64,000 bases of DNA from Vulcanimicrobiota bacterium (lineage in GTDB: Bacteria > Vulcanimicrobiota > Xenobia > Xenobiales > JADMJV01), in contig JAHBVR010000026.1 of NCBI GenBank assembly GCA_019637395.1, positions 53,805 to 117,804 of the forward strand. The letters run 5' to 3'. Of the stretch, positions 1-8,134 are shown one piece after another. Position 1 is the first letter of the stretch. Each line of letters begins with the position of its first letter. Under the pieces are notes generated by a model. That model did no database searches. It saw nothing but the letters and a program-made list of their open reading frames with translations, and had not been told where the DNA came from. The translations under genes were made by a program, and so were the position numbers.

Positions 1-103
1 TTTACGAAGGTTGCCGCCCGCCCGGCTGGACGCCCACCATCCACCCCGCCCAGCCCCACATTCTGCCTCCCGCGCCGCCCGCCGAGCTGATCCCTGACAA
101 AGA

Positions 104-901
104 ATGAGACTTGGCTATTCTTTCTGCCCGAACGACACCTTCATCTTCCACGCCCTGACCCACGGCCTGGTGCCCGGCCACCAGGTCGAAGAGGTATTGG
201 CCGACGTGGAGACTCTTAATCAATGGGCTAAAGAGGGTCGTCTGGAACTGACCAAGGTCAGCTATCATGCCCTTTTCCATGTGCTCGACCGCTACCTGGC
301 TCTGCGCAGCGGCGGCGCCCTGGGCCGCGGGGTCGGTCCCCTGCTGGTGGCCAAACCCGGCGCGCTCCTGAATGAGGTGGCTACCCCCGGCGAGTGGACC
401 ACCGCCCACCTGCTCTTGAAGCTGGCCCAACCCCGGCAGGCCACCGTGTGCATGCGCTACGACCTGATCATTCCGGCCATTCTCAGCGGCGAAGTGGATG
501 GGGGAGTGCTCATCCACGAGTCGCGCTTCGCCTACCAGGACTATGGGCTGGAGGCCCGCCTCGACCTGGGTGAGTGGTGGGAAGGGGAGAGCGGGCTGCC
601 CTTGCCGCTGGGAGCGATCCTGGCCCGCCGTGACCTGGGAGCGGAGCGACTCCAGGCCCTGGATGCCGCCGTCAGAACCTCGCTGGAGAAGGCCTGGCAA
701 GATCCGGAGCAGAGCAAGGCCTACATCCGCCAGCACGCTCACGAACTCTCGGAAGAAGTGGTTGAGCGGCACATCCGCACCTACGTCAATGAATTCTCTC
801 GAGACGTGGGTCGCGAAGGCGAAGCAGCCGTGCGCGAACTTCACCGCCGGGCGGTGGCCGCCGGCCTTACTCCCGACTCGGATTTGCCCCTGTTCGTCTG
901 A
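104..901 (+). CDS. mqnD: 1,4-dihydroxy-6-naphthoate synthase (MqnD)
   Basis: 265 aa, normal length for MqnD. It converts cyclic de-hypoxanthinyl futalosine to 1,4-dihydroxy-6-naphthoate in the futalosine pathway to menaquinone. The N-terminus LGYSFCPNDTFIFHAL is the family signature, and the body has the periplasmic-binding-protein-like fold pattern, with a segment around GRLELTKVSYHAL and a later TSLEKAW helix. No other mqn gene lies in the window, so the rest of the pathway must be elsewhere. It converges on the pseudokinase gene, whose 3' end overlaps it by about 35 nt. The ATG is the only sensible start. Confidence 0.93.
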   Translation: MRLGYSFCPNDTFIFHALTHGLVPGHQVEEVLADVETLNQWAKEGRLELTKVSYHALFHVLDRYLALRSGGALGRGVGPLLVAKPGALLNEVATPGEWTTAHLLLKLAQPRQATVCMRYDLIIPAILSGEVDGGVLIHESRFAYQDYGLEARLDLGEWWEGESGLPLPLGAILARRDLGAERLQALDAAVRTSLEKAWQDPEQSKAYIRQHAHELSEEVVERHIRTYVNEFSRDVGREGEAAVRELHRRAVAAGLTPDSDLPLFV

Positions 902-3086
902 GTCGCAACCGGCTCTGCGTCCAATGTTTGGGCAGCAACAGCAGCCAACCCTGACGTTGCGAAATGGAAAGCTCGTCCACCGGCAGTCGGGCATGCAGCA
1001 GCGGATCGAAGCGGGCGTCCAGCCGTTGATCCGGGAAGCGGGACAAGAGCGAGCCCAATTGCTCCAGGTCGGGTTTCACCAGTCCCCATTCCAGCCAGCA
1101 CTGCAACAGCCAGTGCAGACGCGCATGTTCTTGGGCGAAGGCTCGCTGGCTGATCTCCAAGGCCTTTTCCCAATCCGCCGAAAGCAAGGGAAACCAGCGG
1201 CTGCGGCAGGCCAGCTCCCAGAATTTCGCCGGCGGCGTGGCCCAGCCGGCGGCGCGCCGGAAGCACTCCTCGGCTGTCTTGGAAGGGTCCAGGCCCCCAT
1301 CCTGAAGATTCAGGAAGGCCGAAGTAAACCGATCGAGCTTGTCGTCCTGACCACCTTCCTTCCAGCACACCAGAGCCCGCCGGTAAAGGCGGGTGGGCTG
1401 GCTGTCCAGAGACTCGGGCGCCAGCGCGAAGTCCTCGATGGCCGCCTCTATCGCCGCCTTCAGCTGTAAGCGTAGCTCCGCCAACTGCTCGTCCTCGAGC
1501 AAGGCCCGCCGGTCCGCGTCCAATCGCAGCGGCCCCCACACGACCACCCGGCCCGACTCCAGCACCAGGTGCTCCAGCGGAAAACTCATGCCGTCCACCA
1601 CCGCCAGCCATAGAGGCGCTTCCAGCAGGTCGACCCGTAGGGAGAAGCCTTCCGTGGGAAAGGGGCGATTGGCCACCACGGTGGATTGCCACCTGCCCTG
1701 CCAGCAAATCGGCAGAGGAGTAAACAGAAAGCGCCGCCGCACTTGATCCCAGGCCGGTTCCGGGCAGTCCTCCAGACGAACCTGTAACTGGGTGACCAAC
1801 GCCCGCCCCAACCGCTCCTTTTGCACCTGATCGGTGCGCAGTTTCCAACCGGCGCTGGCCACTTCCACCCACCCGCCGTGTTGGGTTAAAGCCGAGGCCA
1901 GTCCGCGAGCCAGGTAGCCGCTGCCGCCCTGATGGCTGCCGTAGGCGGACAGCCAGAAGTTCCGCAACTGCTCCTGGTTCAGGCGCACTCCCTGGTAGTT
2001 TAAGGTCAGGCGCCGTTTCTGCCATTCCAGAGATAGCTTTTCAGCTCCCAGAGCGGCTCCGGCCGCGCACAAGGAAACCAGCCACTCCCAGGGTTCCGGA
2101 AAGCGAAAGTGGCTCAACTTCTCCAGAGCCTGAGCTGGATCGAGCGTGAATACTTCGTTTTCCGTGACGGTCTGGCCCTCGGCCCGCAGCTCGGCCAATA
2201 CCTCCTGAATTTCCGGGCCGCTGGCGCTGACAACGCCTCCCTCCAGGTAGCCCAGAACCTCGGCCGCCTGGCTCAGCCGTTTCTGAGGATCGCGCTCCAG
2301 CAGGCGAAGCAACAGTTCCTCGAAAGGCGGTGAAAGATGTTCGAGGGAGGGCAGCTCCTCCTGAATGATCTTGAAGATCACCTGGATAGAGTTGTCTGCC
2401 TCGAACAAGGGCCGGCCACTGAGCAGCTCAAAAGCGAGGCTTCCCAGCGTGAAGTAGTTGGTGGCCGGAGAGAGCGGTCCGCCCAGAATCTGTTCCGGGG
2501 CCATAAACCGGGGAGAGGGTAGATCGTAAGAACCCACGTGAACCACCTGGGCTTGCAGTTTCGCAAAGGCGAAATCGCTGAGGCGGACACGATCTTCTTG
2601 TACCCAAATACAGTCCGGCCCGAGCTGCTGGTGCACAACACCGCTTTGATGGGCATAGGCCAGGGCCGCCGTGATTTGGCGCAACCAGGGAAGCACGCGC
2701 TCCGGCTCCAAAGCGGGCCCCATCAGGTCGCGCAGCGGTTGGCCGAGGTCCCCGGGGCGGACATACCAGAACCATTCCCCCTGTTCGGCATAACTCAGCA
2801 AGGGAACGATGCCGGGATGCTGCAATCGGGAGTAGAGGGCGGCTTCGCGCAACAGGCGGGTGCGCGCTTCGGGCTCCAACGGTCTCCATTCCGGCCAGAC
2901 CGTGGCCACTACCTGTTGCTGGTGACTATCTTCAGCCAGCCAGGTAGACCACCCGTTATTCTCCTCTTCGAGCAGGCGCAGCAAGGTCAGGCGCGCGCCC
3001 AGGATGGTCTGAAAAACCCGCCAGCGGTCGGGCACCTCTCTCGCGGGAGGTTCCGGCTCCCTGGCTCGGCGGAAAAATCCGAACAG
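867..3086 (-). CDS. Protein-kinase-fold pseudokinase with long unknown C-terminal region
   Basis: About 740 aa. Residues 1-260 (numbered from the GTG at 3035) follow the eukaryotic-type Ser/Thr kinase layout, but the catalytic residues are lost. The glycine loop is absent, the VAIK lysine is replaced (VVATVW, residues 42-47), HRDLKPxN reads HQQLGPDC (about 135), and DFG reads DFA (154-156). Only the APE motif (MAPEQ, about 178) is intact. The remaining 460 residues have no motif I recognise. Start choice: the GTG at 3035 lacks a clear ribosome site. A CTG at 3086, ten bases after GAGGA and seven bases after the stop of the cupin gene, would give an N-terminus MFGFFRRAREPEPP that resembles the PilZ protein's MFSAFRGKPAKTPPP. 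I use that start as tentative. Last gene of a four-gene operon. Confidence 0.75.
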   Translation of the reverse strand: MFGFFRRAREPEPPAREVPDRWRVFQTILGARLTLLRLLEEENNGWSTWLAEDSHQQQVVATVWPEWRPLEPEARTRLLREAALYSRLQHPGIVPLLSYAEQGEWFWYVRPGDLGQPLRDLMGPALEPERVLPWLRQITAALAYAHQSGVVHQQLGPDCIWVQEDRVRLSDFAFAKLQAQVVHVGSYDLPSPRFMAPEQILGGPLSPATNYFTLGSLAFELLSGRPLFEADNSIQVIFKIIQEELPSLEHLSPPFEELLLRLLERDPQKRLSQAAEVLGYLEGGVVSASGPEIQEVLAELRAEGQTVTENEVFTLDPAQALEKLSHFRFPEPWEWLVSLCAAGAALGAEKLSLEWQKRRLTLNYQGVRLNQEQLRNFWLSAYGSHQGGSGYLARGLASALTQHGGWVEVASAGWKLRTDQVQKERLGRALVTQLQVRLEDCPEPAWDQVRRRFLFTPLPICWQGRWQSTVVANRPFPTEGFSLRVDLLEAPLWLAVVDGMSFPLEHLVLESGRVVVWGPLRLDADRRALLEDEQLAELRLQLKAAIEAAIEDFALAPESLDSQPTRLYRRALVCWKEGGQDDKLDRFTSAFLNLQDGGLDPSKTAEECFRRAAGWATPPAKFWELACRSRWFPLLSADWEKALEISQRAFAQEHARLHWLLQCWLEWGLVKPDLEQLGSLLSRFPDQRLDARFDPLLHARLPVDELSISQRQGWLLLLPKHWTQSRLRLRRTGANPSRE

Positions 3087-3092
3087 AGGAGT

Positions 3093-3443
3093 TCAGTCCT
3101 CGTAAGGCGCGCGGGCTACGAAATACTTGGTCATTTTCTTGGTAATGTGCCAGATGGTGGTGCAGCCCTGAGGAAAATGGGCCGTATCTCCCGGGCGCAT
3201 TTCGAAGGTACGCTCCCCTTCGGTCACGCTCAACTCGCCCTCCACCAGATAGACGAACTCGTCATAACCAAAGTAAAACTCGTAGCGCCCCACATCGCAC
3301 GACCAGAAACCGGCGCTGGCCCCTTCGTCGGCGCTCTCGGCCGTGAACAGGCAACGCGCGTCGGGCACTCCCTCGAGAATCTCTTCCTCGGGCAGCGGCA
3401 TGGAGGGTAACCGGGCGGGGCGGGCCGCTTTGGAGGCTGCCAC
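3093..3443 (-). CDS. Small single-domain cupin (DUF861/EutQ-like)
   Basis: 116 aa from a GTG that overlaps the stop of the upstream flavoprotein gene (TAGTG). The sequence YEFYFGYDEFVYLVEGEL, then MRPGDTAHFPQG and TIWHITKKMTKYFV, fits the short DUF861 (EutQ-like) cupin barrel. The reading frame extends further 5', but that part antiparallels the flavoprotein coding sequence and is not credible. The binding residues are poorer than in metal-cupins, so no reaction is assigned. Translational coupling to its neighbours suggests a shared job with the flavoprotein and the pseudokinase. Confidence 0.8.
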   Translation of the reverse strand: MAASKAARPARLPSMPLPEEEILEGVPDARCLFTAESADEGASAGFWSCDVGRYEFYFGYDEFVYLVEGELSVTEGERTFEMRPGDTAHFPQGCTTIWHITKKMTKYFVARAPYED

Positions 3444-4648
3444 TAACCGAGCGCCGCTTCGAAAAGACCGGTGAACGGCTCTTCGCCCAACATGGCTTCT
3501 CCGGCCGACCTCTCCAGTCGAGCCGAAATGGTCGGATGCATCGGTCCGAAACAGATCTGCTCGCTGAGTGCGTAAAGGGGATGGTTGACCGACATGGAGC
3601 GAGTGCCGATCAGACTGCGCGCTCCCGCCACGATTTCGGCGGCGGCGGCAGTGCCCGCCCATTTAATGCAAGAACCGCAGTCCATCAGTTCGCTGGCCAC
3701 TCGATCCAATCGCTCGGCTTCGGCTTCTTCCCGTACCAACCGGCAGTAGAGTTCGGCGCACACTCCAAAGCTGCGGGCCATGGCCAGATTGGAACGTAAT
3801 TTCAGGGCCAGACGCCCGCATTCCAACTGGAAGCCGTCCAGGTCGGCCAGCATTTCCTCGTCCTCGGTGTGCACGGAACGTCCGAAGCGGCGGACTTCCT
3901 CCAGGGCCCGGCTGGCTCCACCCAGGTAGACGGCGCTGCACAGCGCCTCGAACCAGGCGGTGGCGTAAAAGGAAACGTGGTCGGTCAGGTCATCATGTAA
4001 GGAGAGCACGTTGCGTTGTTTGATGATCAGATCGTTGAAATCGACCGGGCGTGTGTCGGAAGGGGCCATGGCGCCGGCGAAGAGCGAAGGGCCGATGACC
4101 AGCTCGGGCCGATCCTTGATACTGGTGTAAAACATCCCCTGGTGCTCCCCGATCTGGCCCGAGAAGAGCAGCAGGTCGGCCTCGGAAGCCATGGACTGAA
4201 AGCCCTTGCGGCCCCGACACAAATAAGTGCCGTCGGAGCGCTGGTTGACGATGACATTGCGGAAGGGATCGTTCTTATTCTTGATGTTCTCGCCGAAGCT
4301 GGAGATGGCCAGCAGCGACCGGTATTTGCGAATGGTGTCCACCAGAATCTGGCGGCGTCTTTCGAAATCGGGCGCGTTGGGCACGGGCAGGGTGGCCAGC
4401 GCTGACAGGTTGTACTGGTGCATGGTCAGGCCGATGGCCAGCGGTACCGAGGCCCGCCCCAACAAGAACAGGGCTTCATAGGAACGCACATAGAGTTCGC
4501 CCGCCTCCGTCTGCAGTTCGCAGGGCAGGTAGGGGATGCGGCTGGCCCGGACTCCGTCAAAGAAAACGCGCGAGCGCGTTTCGGCGGGCGCGGCCTGGGT
4601 GGCTTCGGCGATCTCGTGGGCCTGGCGGCGAATCTCCTCGGCACTCAT
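3443..4648 (-). CDS. Acyl-CoA-dehydrogenase-family flavoprotein
   Basis: 401 aa. The C-terminal half is typical of the acyl-CoA dehydrogenase fold: FEALCSAVYLGGASRALEEV, the long helical segment, GAGARSLIG-like AGARSLIGTRSMS, and a final EQICFGPMHPT. The middle domain has LLAISSFGENIKNKN where the FAD/substrate beta-domain should be. I could not identify the catalytic glutamate, so it may be a dehydrogenase or one of the flavin-dependent oxygenases of this fold (DszC, KijD3 or nitroalkane oxidase types). The ATG overlaps the preceding gene's stop (ATGA). Substrate unknown. Confidence 0.8.
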   Translation of the reverse strand: MSAEEIRRQAHEIAEATQAAPAETRSRVFFDGVRASRIPYLPCELQTEAGELYVRSYEALFLLGRASVPLAIGLTMHQYNLSALATLPVPNAPDFERRRQILVDTIRKYRSLLAISSFGENIKNKNDPFRNVIVNQRSDGTYLCRGRKGFQSMASEADLLLFSGQIGEHQGMFYTSIKDRPELVIGPSLFAGAMAPSDTRPVDFNDLIIKQRNVLSLHDDLTDHVSFYATAWFEALCSAVYLGGASRALEEVRRFGRSVHTEDEEMLADLDGFQLECGRLALKLRSNLAMARSFGVCAELYCRLVREEAEAERLDRVASELMDCGSCIKWAGTAAAAEIVAGARSLIGTRSMSVNHPLYALSEQICFGPMHPTISARLERSAGEAMLGEEPFTGLFEAALG

Positions 4649-5487
4649 TCCGAAGTTTCTTCCTCTTCCGCCTCCTCGGCCTGAGGCAACAACTGCGGAA
4701 CCACCGCCGCGGCCGCGAAAACCTGCTGCCAGCCCTGGTGCAGCTCGCGGGTCGAGCGATTTTCCTGAACCGCGTGCAACCGGTTGATGCCTTCGACGGC
4801 TCCATTGATCACGTCCAGCAAGCGCTGGTGCGGGGGACTGTCTTCGGCCGCCTGCTCGGCCAGCGCCTGCGCTTCCAGCAGGCTGAATTCGAGCGCCTGC
4901 AGCGATTGCAGCAGCGGCTCCAGCCCGGCTTTGCCTTCCAGGATATTGGCGTAGGCCTCGTAGACGGCCAGGAACTCCTCGCCCACCATGGCCCGGCTGT
5001 AGTCTTCCTCCAGCTGGCTGGCGTCCGGTATGAGCCGGTCCAACTGGCAGGTCGGACAGAGATTTTCCGGACCGGCGCCACCGCAGCGTGGACACAGGGG
5101 CACGGAGGAAGAGCCGAGAGCGGCCAGCTGATCGCAAGTTTCCAGAAACTCGCTGACGGCCCGTTCAAAAATCTCGCGAGCTTCCGGAGAATTTTCCTGA
5201 AGGATGTGCTCCAGACTGGTGTCGAGCGCCTGACAGGCGCCCAGATTGCGCTCGATCAGGGCGGCTACTTCGGGGCTGAGGTGATTGCGCCGATCCTCAA
5301 AGGCTGCCTGCCGGTCACGCCAGGCCTCCTGAATGCGCTGGCGCATGCGCCACAGCGGATCCTCCAGCTCGCCGGCCTCGGAGCGGAGCAACTGCACCAG
5401 TCCCTCGAGGCGATTGGGATCGGGCCCTTCGGACTCTCCTCCCAGAGAACTGATCAGACTGTCGAGATAGTTTCCGGCCAAGCTCAC
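4645..5487 (-). CDS. Zinc-ribbon/coiled-coil protein of unknown function
   Basis: 280 aa, acidic and mostly helical, with one zinc ribbon in the middle (CPRCGG...CPTC, residues about 131-148) and a very acidic tail (QAEEAEEEETSE). First gene of the minus-strand operon that continues into the flavoprotein (4-nt overlap), the cupin and the pseudokinase. The start is GTG at 5485-5487; a TTG two codons later is possible. The family is not recognised. A regulatory or scaffold role is a guess from its position only. Confidence 0.75.
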   Translation of the reverse strand: MSLAGNYLDSLISSLGGESEGPDPNRLEGLVQLLRSEAGELEDPLWRMRQRIQEAWRDRQAAFEDRRNHLSPEVAALIERNLGACQALDTSLEHILQENSPEAREIFERAVSEFLETCDQLAALGSSSVPLCPRCGGAGPENLCPTCQLDRLIPDASQLEEDYSRAMVGEEFLAVYEAYANILEGKAGLEPLLQSLQALEFSLLEAQALAEQAAEDSPPHQRLLDVINGAVEGINRLHAVQENRSTRELHQGWQQVFAAAAVVPQLLPQAEEAEEEETSE

Positions 5488-5501
5488 CTCTCAAAATGGA
5501 A

Positions 5502-5525
5502 AAAAGCCCGACGCTGCGGGCTTTT
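5502..5525 (-). terminator. Rho-independent terminator of the repeat-protein gene
   Basis: A 9-bp perfect stem (AAAAGCCCG / CGGGCTTTT) with a 6-nt loop. On the minus strand it is followed by a run of T, so it should end transcription of the gene at 5550-6059 before the operon that starts at 5487. Confidence 0.85.
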
Positions 5526-5549
5526 CTAGACCTTGTCGGGTCGGCTTGC

Positions 5550-6059
5550 TTAGAAACCGGCGCGACCGAAGTTGTTCATAAAGCCCCCGAAGCCGGGTTG
5601 CATCCCGAAGGAAGCCATCCCCTGGTTCTGGCCCTGGGAAAGAACCCCTGCGATGAGGTTGGTGAGCTTCTGCTTGGCGCTGCCGGGGCCGCTGAGCAGT
5701 TGGCCGGCGCCGGGGCCAGAGATAGCGATGGCAATATTCAGGTTGCCGCCCTGGTGGAGGGGGCTGGAGTAACCATCCTGGCAGCCGCAACCGGCTTTAC
5801 CCGCTTTGCCGGCCTTGCCGTGTTTACCAGCCTTGCCGTGCTTACCGGCTTTACCGTGCTTGCCGGCCTTGCCATGCTTGCCAGCCTTGCCGTGTTTGCC
5901 GGCTTTGCCCGCCTGGGGCTGCTGGCCGAGGGCCTGAGCGGCCTGCTCTTCACTGACGTTGGCGGTGATGGCGATGGCCAGAGACATCGAGTTCTGCTGC
6001 TGGGGCAGGCCAGCCGGGCCGCCGAAGGACTGGAAGTTGTTGCCAAGTGCTAGTGCCAT
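5550..6059 (-). CDS. Lys/Gly/His hexapeptide-repeat protein
   Basis: 169 aa in three parts. The N-terminus (1-48) contains MSLAIAITANVS and a Gln-rich stretch. A central block (about 50-90) consists of five AGKHGK hexapeptides flanked by GKAGKAG units, ending in CGCQDG. The C-terminus has NLNIAIAIS and a Gly/Phe/Met/Asn-rich tail ending NNFGRAGF. The core is strongly basic with regularly spaced His, and there is no recognisable signal peptide. The ATG has a GGGGAG ribosome site, and a clear terminator follows, so this is a real standalone gene. It is divergent from the cupin-MetRS gene with about 180 bp between. Possibilities are a metal- or nucleic-acid-binding protein, a structural protein, or a peptide substrate for the neighbouring enzymes. 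None is shown. Confidence 0.8.
   Translation of the reverse strand: MALALGNNFQSFGGPAGLPQQQNSMSLAIAITANVSEEQAAQALGQQPQAGKAGKHGKAGKHGKAGKHGKAGKHGKAGKHGKAGKAGKAGCGCQDGYSSPLHQGGNLNIAIAISGPGAGQLLSGPGSAKQKLTNLIAGVLSQGQNQGMASFGMQPGFGGFMNNFGRAGF
5793..5913. repeat. 18-bp tandem repeat in coding DNA, with 54-bp superstructure
   Basis: Six full 18-bp units plus a partial seventh, encoding the AGKHGK repeats of the gene above. The units differ in an ordered way: their starts on the plus strand run GGCTTTACC, GGCCTTGCC, AGCCTTGCC and then repeat in the same order. The array therefore grew by duplication of a 54-bp block as well as of single units. Confidence 0.9.
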
Positions 6060-6075
6060 TGTAAATTCGCTCCCC

Positions 6076-6112
6076 TGCTTTTAAGCTTTCTTTAAGCTTT
6101 TCTTAAACTGAG
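6076..6112. promoter_or_regulatory. Tandem AAGCTT-containing repeats in a divergent promoter region
   Basis: Two adjacent copies of a TTTAAGCTTTC-like 11-12-mer, followed by a weaker TCTTAAACTG, lie 20-55 bp before the repeat-protein ATG. They form an A/T-rich patch between two divergent genes. They could be regulator sites or simply A/T-rich promoter DNA; no protein can be assigned. Confidence 0.35.
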
Positions 6113-6241
6113 GTTAGCAAATCGGGGTGTTAATCCGCCATAAAAATTTCTCGCACATTATTAAAGTTTTTCGAAACTATGCTAACAGATTGTAAACTGC
6201 TCCCCGAAGGCGACAACCCGACCTTCCCCGAAGCGCACTCC

Positions 6242-8134
6242 ATGATCATCCGTAAGTTTGACCGCAATCAGCTCGAATCCGAGCCTCACAGCGTCCTCTT
6301 CAAGGATCTCTATCCTTGGGAGGCCATCGACGAGACCCCCTTCGGAGCCAGCCTGGCCGTGGTCGAACCCGGGGGCAAAACCATGATCCACCATCACAAC
6401 CCCTGCGAGACCTTCTTGATCTGTCAGGGCCAGGGCACCATGACCTGTGATGGGGAGTCGAGCGCGGTGGCCAGTGGCGACGTCATCTACCTGCCTCCCC
6501 AAAGCGAGCACTTTCTGAGTAACGACTCGAGCACCGACCCGCTCATGTTTCTCTCCGTCTTCTGGGACGGTCCGCCTCCGGCCCGGGCAGCGGCCACCGG
6601 ACCCCGCCTCTATGTTCCCTCGCCGCCCACCCCCAACGGCGGCCTGCACCTGGGTCACTTGAGCGGCCCCTACCTGCTGGCCGACGTGCTCAAGCGTTTC
6701 GACCGCCAACGCGGCGGCGCCGCCGGCTGGATGCTGGTCAGCGACGACCACCAGAGCTACACCGCCCTGCGCGCCCATTTTGACAAGAAACCCCCGGCGG
6801 AGACGGCCGTCCATTTTACCGGCGAAATCCTCTCTCTGCTGCAGGCTCTGGATGCCGCTCCCGACGGCGTCATCCAGCCCAGCCAGAACGCCGACTACGC
6901 CCGGGCCGTGGGAGCCGCTCTCGAGCAACTGCAACTGCCCGTAATCAGGGCCGAAAGCTGGCACTGCACCGATTGTGACATCCCGCTTTACGACGGCTAC
7001 GCGCGCGGCCACTGTCCCCACTGCGAAAGCCCTTGCCGCGGTTTCCTCTGCGAAACCTGCTGCATGCCCAATACGCCGGCCAGTCTGGCCGACGTGCACT
7101 GCCTGCTGTGCGACAAACCGGCCCGGAAGCGCCAGGTGGAACAGCGCGTCTTCTCGCTGGAGCCCTACAAAGAAGCGTTGGCCGAGTATCACCAGAGCCT
7201 GCGCCTCAGCCCGCGCCTGCGCGCCCTGGCCAGCCGCTTTCTCGACCTGGAAAACCTGGAAGTGGTGGCCACTCATCCCGGCGCCTGGGGTCTGCCCACC
7301 CCTGACGGGCAGCGCCTCTCGCCCTGGTTCGAGCTCTCGCTGGCCGCTCCGTTGCTGAGCGCGGGCAATGAACCCATCCACTGCTTCGGCGCCGACAACG
7401 CCTTTCTCTATCTGATGCTGGACCCGGCCGTCAGCCTGGCCCTGCAGCCGGAGCGCCCGCTGCCCGGTGCGCTCCACGGCAACGAGTATCTGCTGCTCGA
7501 TGAACAGAAGATGTCCACCAGTCGCGGCCACATCCTGGAGGCCGCACCGCTCTTGCAGCGGTACGGCTCCGATCTGGTGCGCCTCTTGCTGGCCGGGCTG
7601 CGACCCGAGATCAGCGATACCCAGTGCAACGGCGAAATGGCCGAGAACTTCCTCCAGCAACGCATCATCGGTCCCTGGCAAGAATGGTTGGAGGCGGTGG
7701 GTCGGCGCATCACCACCGAAAGCGGCTCTAAGACCCCGGAGACCACCGACTGGGGTGCGGAACAGGAGGAATTCCTGGAGCGGCTGGAAGAGCTGCGCAA
7801 GCGTTGCGGGGCGGCTTACGAACGCGGGCGTCTCCAGGAAGTGGCCGGCTGCCTGCAGGAACTGGTGGACCAGAGCGCTACTTTCGCTCTCAGCCAGGAG
7901 CCTTTGCAGGGTATGCCCGATCGCTCCACCGCTCTGGCCCTGGAGCTGGCGGCCGTGCGCCTGCTGGCTCAGCTCAGCGCCCCGCTCATGCCCAAGTTCG
8001 CCACCCAGTTGTGGAAGCACCTGGGCCAGCGCGGCGGCCTGGACTGGCCCTCCTCGGTTGAATTGCTCGAACCGGGCCAGCGCGTGCTGGCCGCCGCCGG
8101 ACTCTCGGCGCGCCGCTATTTCCCGGCCGGATGA
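6242..8134 (+). CDS. Cupin-methionyl-tRNA-synthetase-like didomain protein (hydrazine synthetase candidate)
   Basis: 630 aa from the ATG at 6242; an earlier in-frame ATG at 6179 adds 21 residues that do not look conserved. Residues 1-110 are a cupin with ligand residues HHH (50-52), Glu56 and His90. Residues 120-600 are a class I MetRS-like domain with HIGH-type HLGH (136-139), a zinc cluster of paired cysteines (about 242-290: CTDC, CPHC, CETCC, CLLC) and the KMSKS-type motif KMSTS (423-427). The anticodon-binding region is short and poorly conserved, so a role in translation is unlikely. The cupin-MetRS architecture is that of Spb40 (s56-p1) and Tri28 (triacsin). In those pathways the MetRS domain activates glycine and the cupin helps form an N-N bond with N6-hydroxylysine. 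It overlaps the next gene by 4 nt (ATGA), as expected for a two-enzyme operon. Confidence 0.85.
   Translation: MIIRKFDRNQLESEPHSVLFKDLYPWEAIDETPFGASLAVVEPGGKTMIHHHNPCETFLICQGQGTMTCDGESSAVASGDVIYLPPQSEHFLSNDSSTDPLMFLSVFWDGPPPARAAATGPRLYVPSPPTPNGGLHLGHLSGPYLLADVLKRFDRQRGGAAGWMLVSDDHQSYTALRAHFDKKPPAETAVHFTGEILSLLQALDAAPDGVIQPSQNADYARAVGAALEQLQLPVIRAESWHCTDCDIPLYDGYARGHCPHCESPCRGFLCETCCMPNTPASLADVHCLLCDKPARKRQVEQRVFSLEPYKEALAEYHQSLRLSPRLRALASRFLDLENLEVVATHPGAWGLPTPDGQRLSPWFELSLAAPLLSAGNEPIHCFGADNAFLYLMLDPAVSLALQPERPLPGALHGNEYLLLDEQKMSTSRGHILEAAPLLQRYGSDLVRLLLAGLRPEISDTQCNGEMAENFLQQRIIGPWQEWLEAVGRRITTESGSKTPETTDWGAEQEEFLERLEELRKRCGAAYERGRLQEVAGCLQELVDQSATFALSQEPLQGMPDRSTALALELAAVRLLAQLSAPLMPKFATQLWKHLGQRGGLDWPSSVELLEPGQRVLAAAGLSARRYFPAG

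Noticed and set aside
1-103. 3' end of an upstream gene before mqnD
   Set aside because: Two frames are open and end at 90 and 97, but the translations are short and Pro/Arg-rich with no recognisable motif.
3443-4648. Acyl-CoA-dehydrogenase-like protein as the missing N-hydroxylase of the hydrazine pathway
   Set aside because: Some relatives of this fold hydroxylate nitrogen, but the known pathways use lysine N6-monooxygenases of another fold, and this gene is in a separate, opposite-strand operon. No residue supports the idea.
5793-5913. CRISPR-like short repeat array
   Set aside because: Units are 18 bp, contiguous with no spacers, and encode an in-frame hexapeptide repeat.
6182-8020. 612-codon open frame antisense to the cupin-MetRS gene
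   Set aside because: It is a high-GC mirror of a strongly conserved coding sequence; its translation is low-complexity with no motifs.
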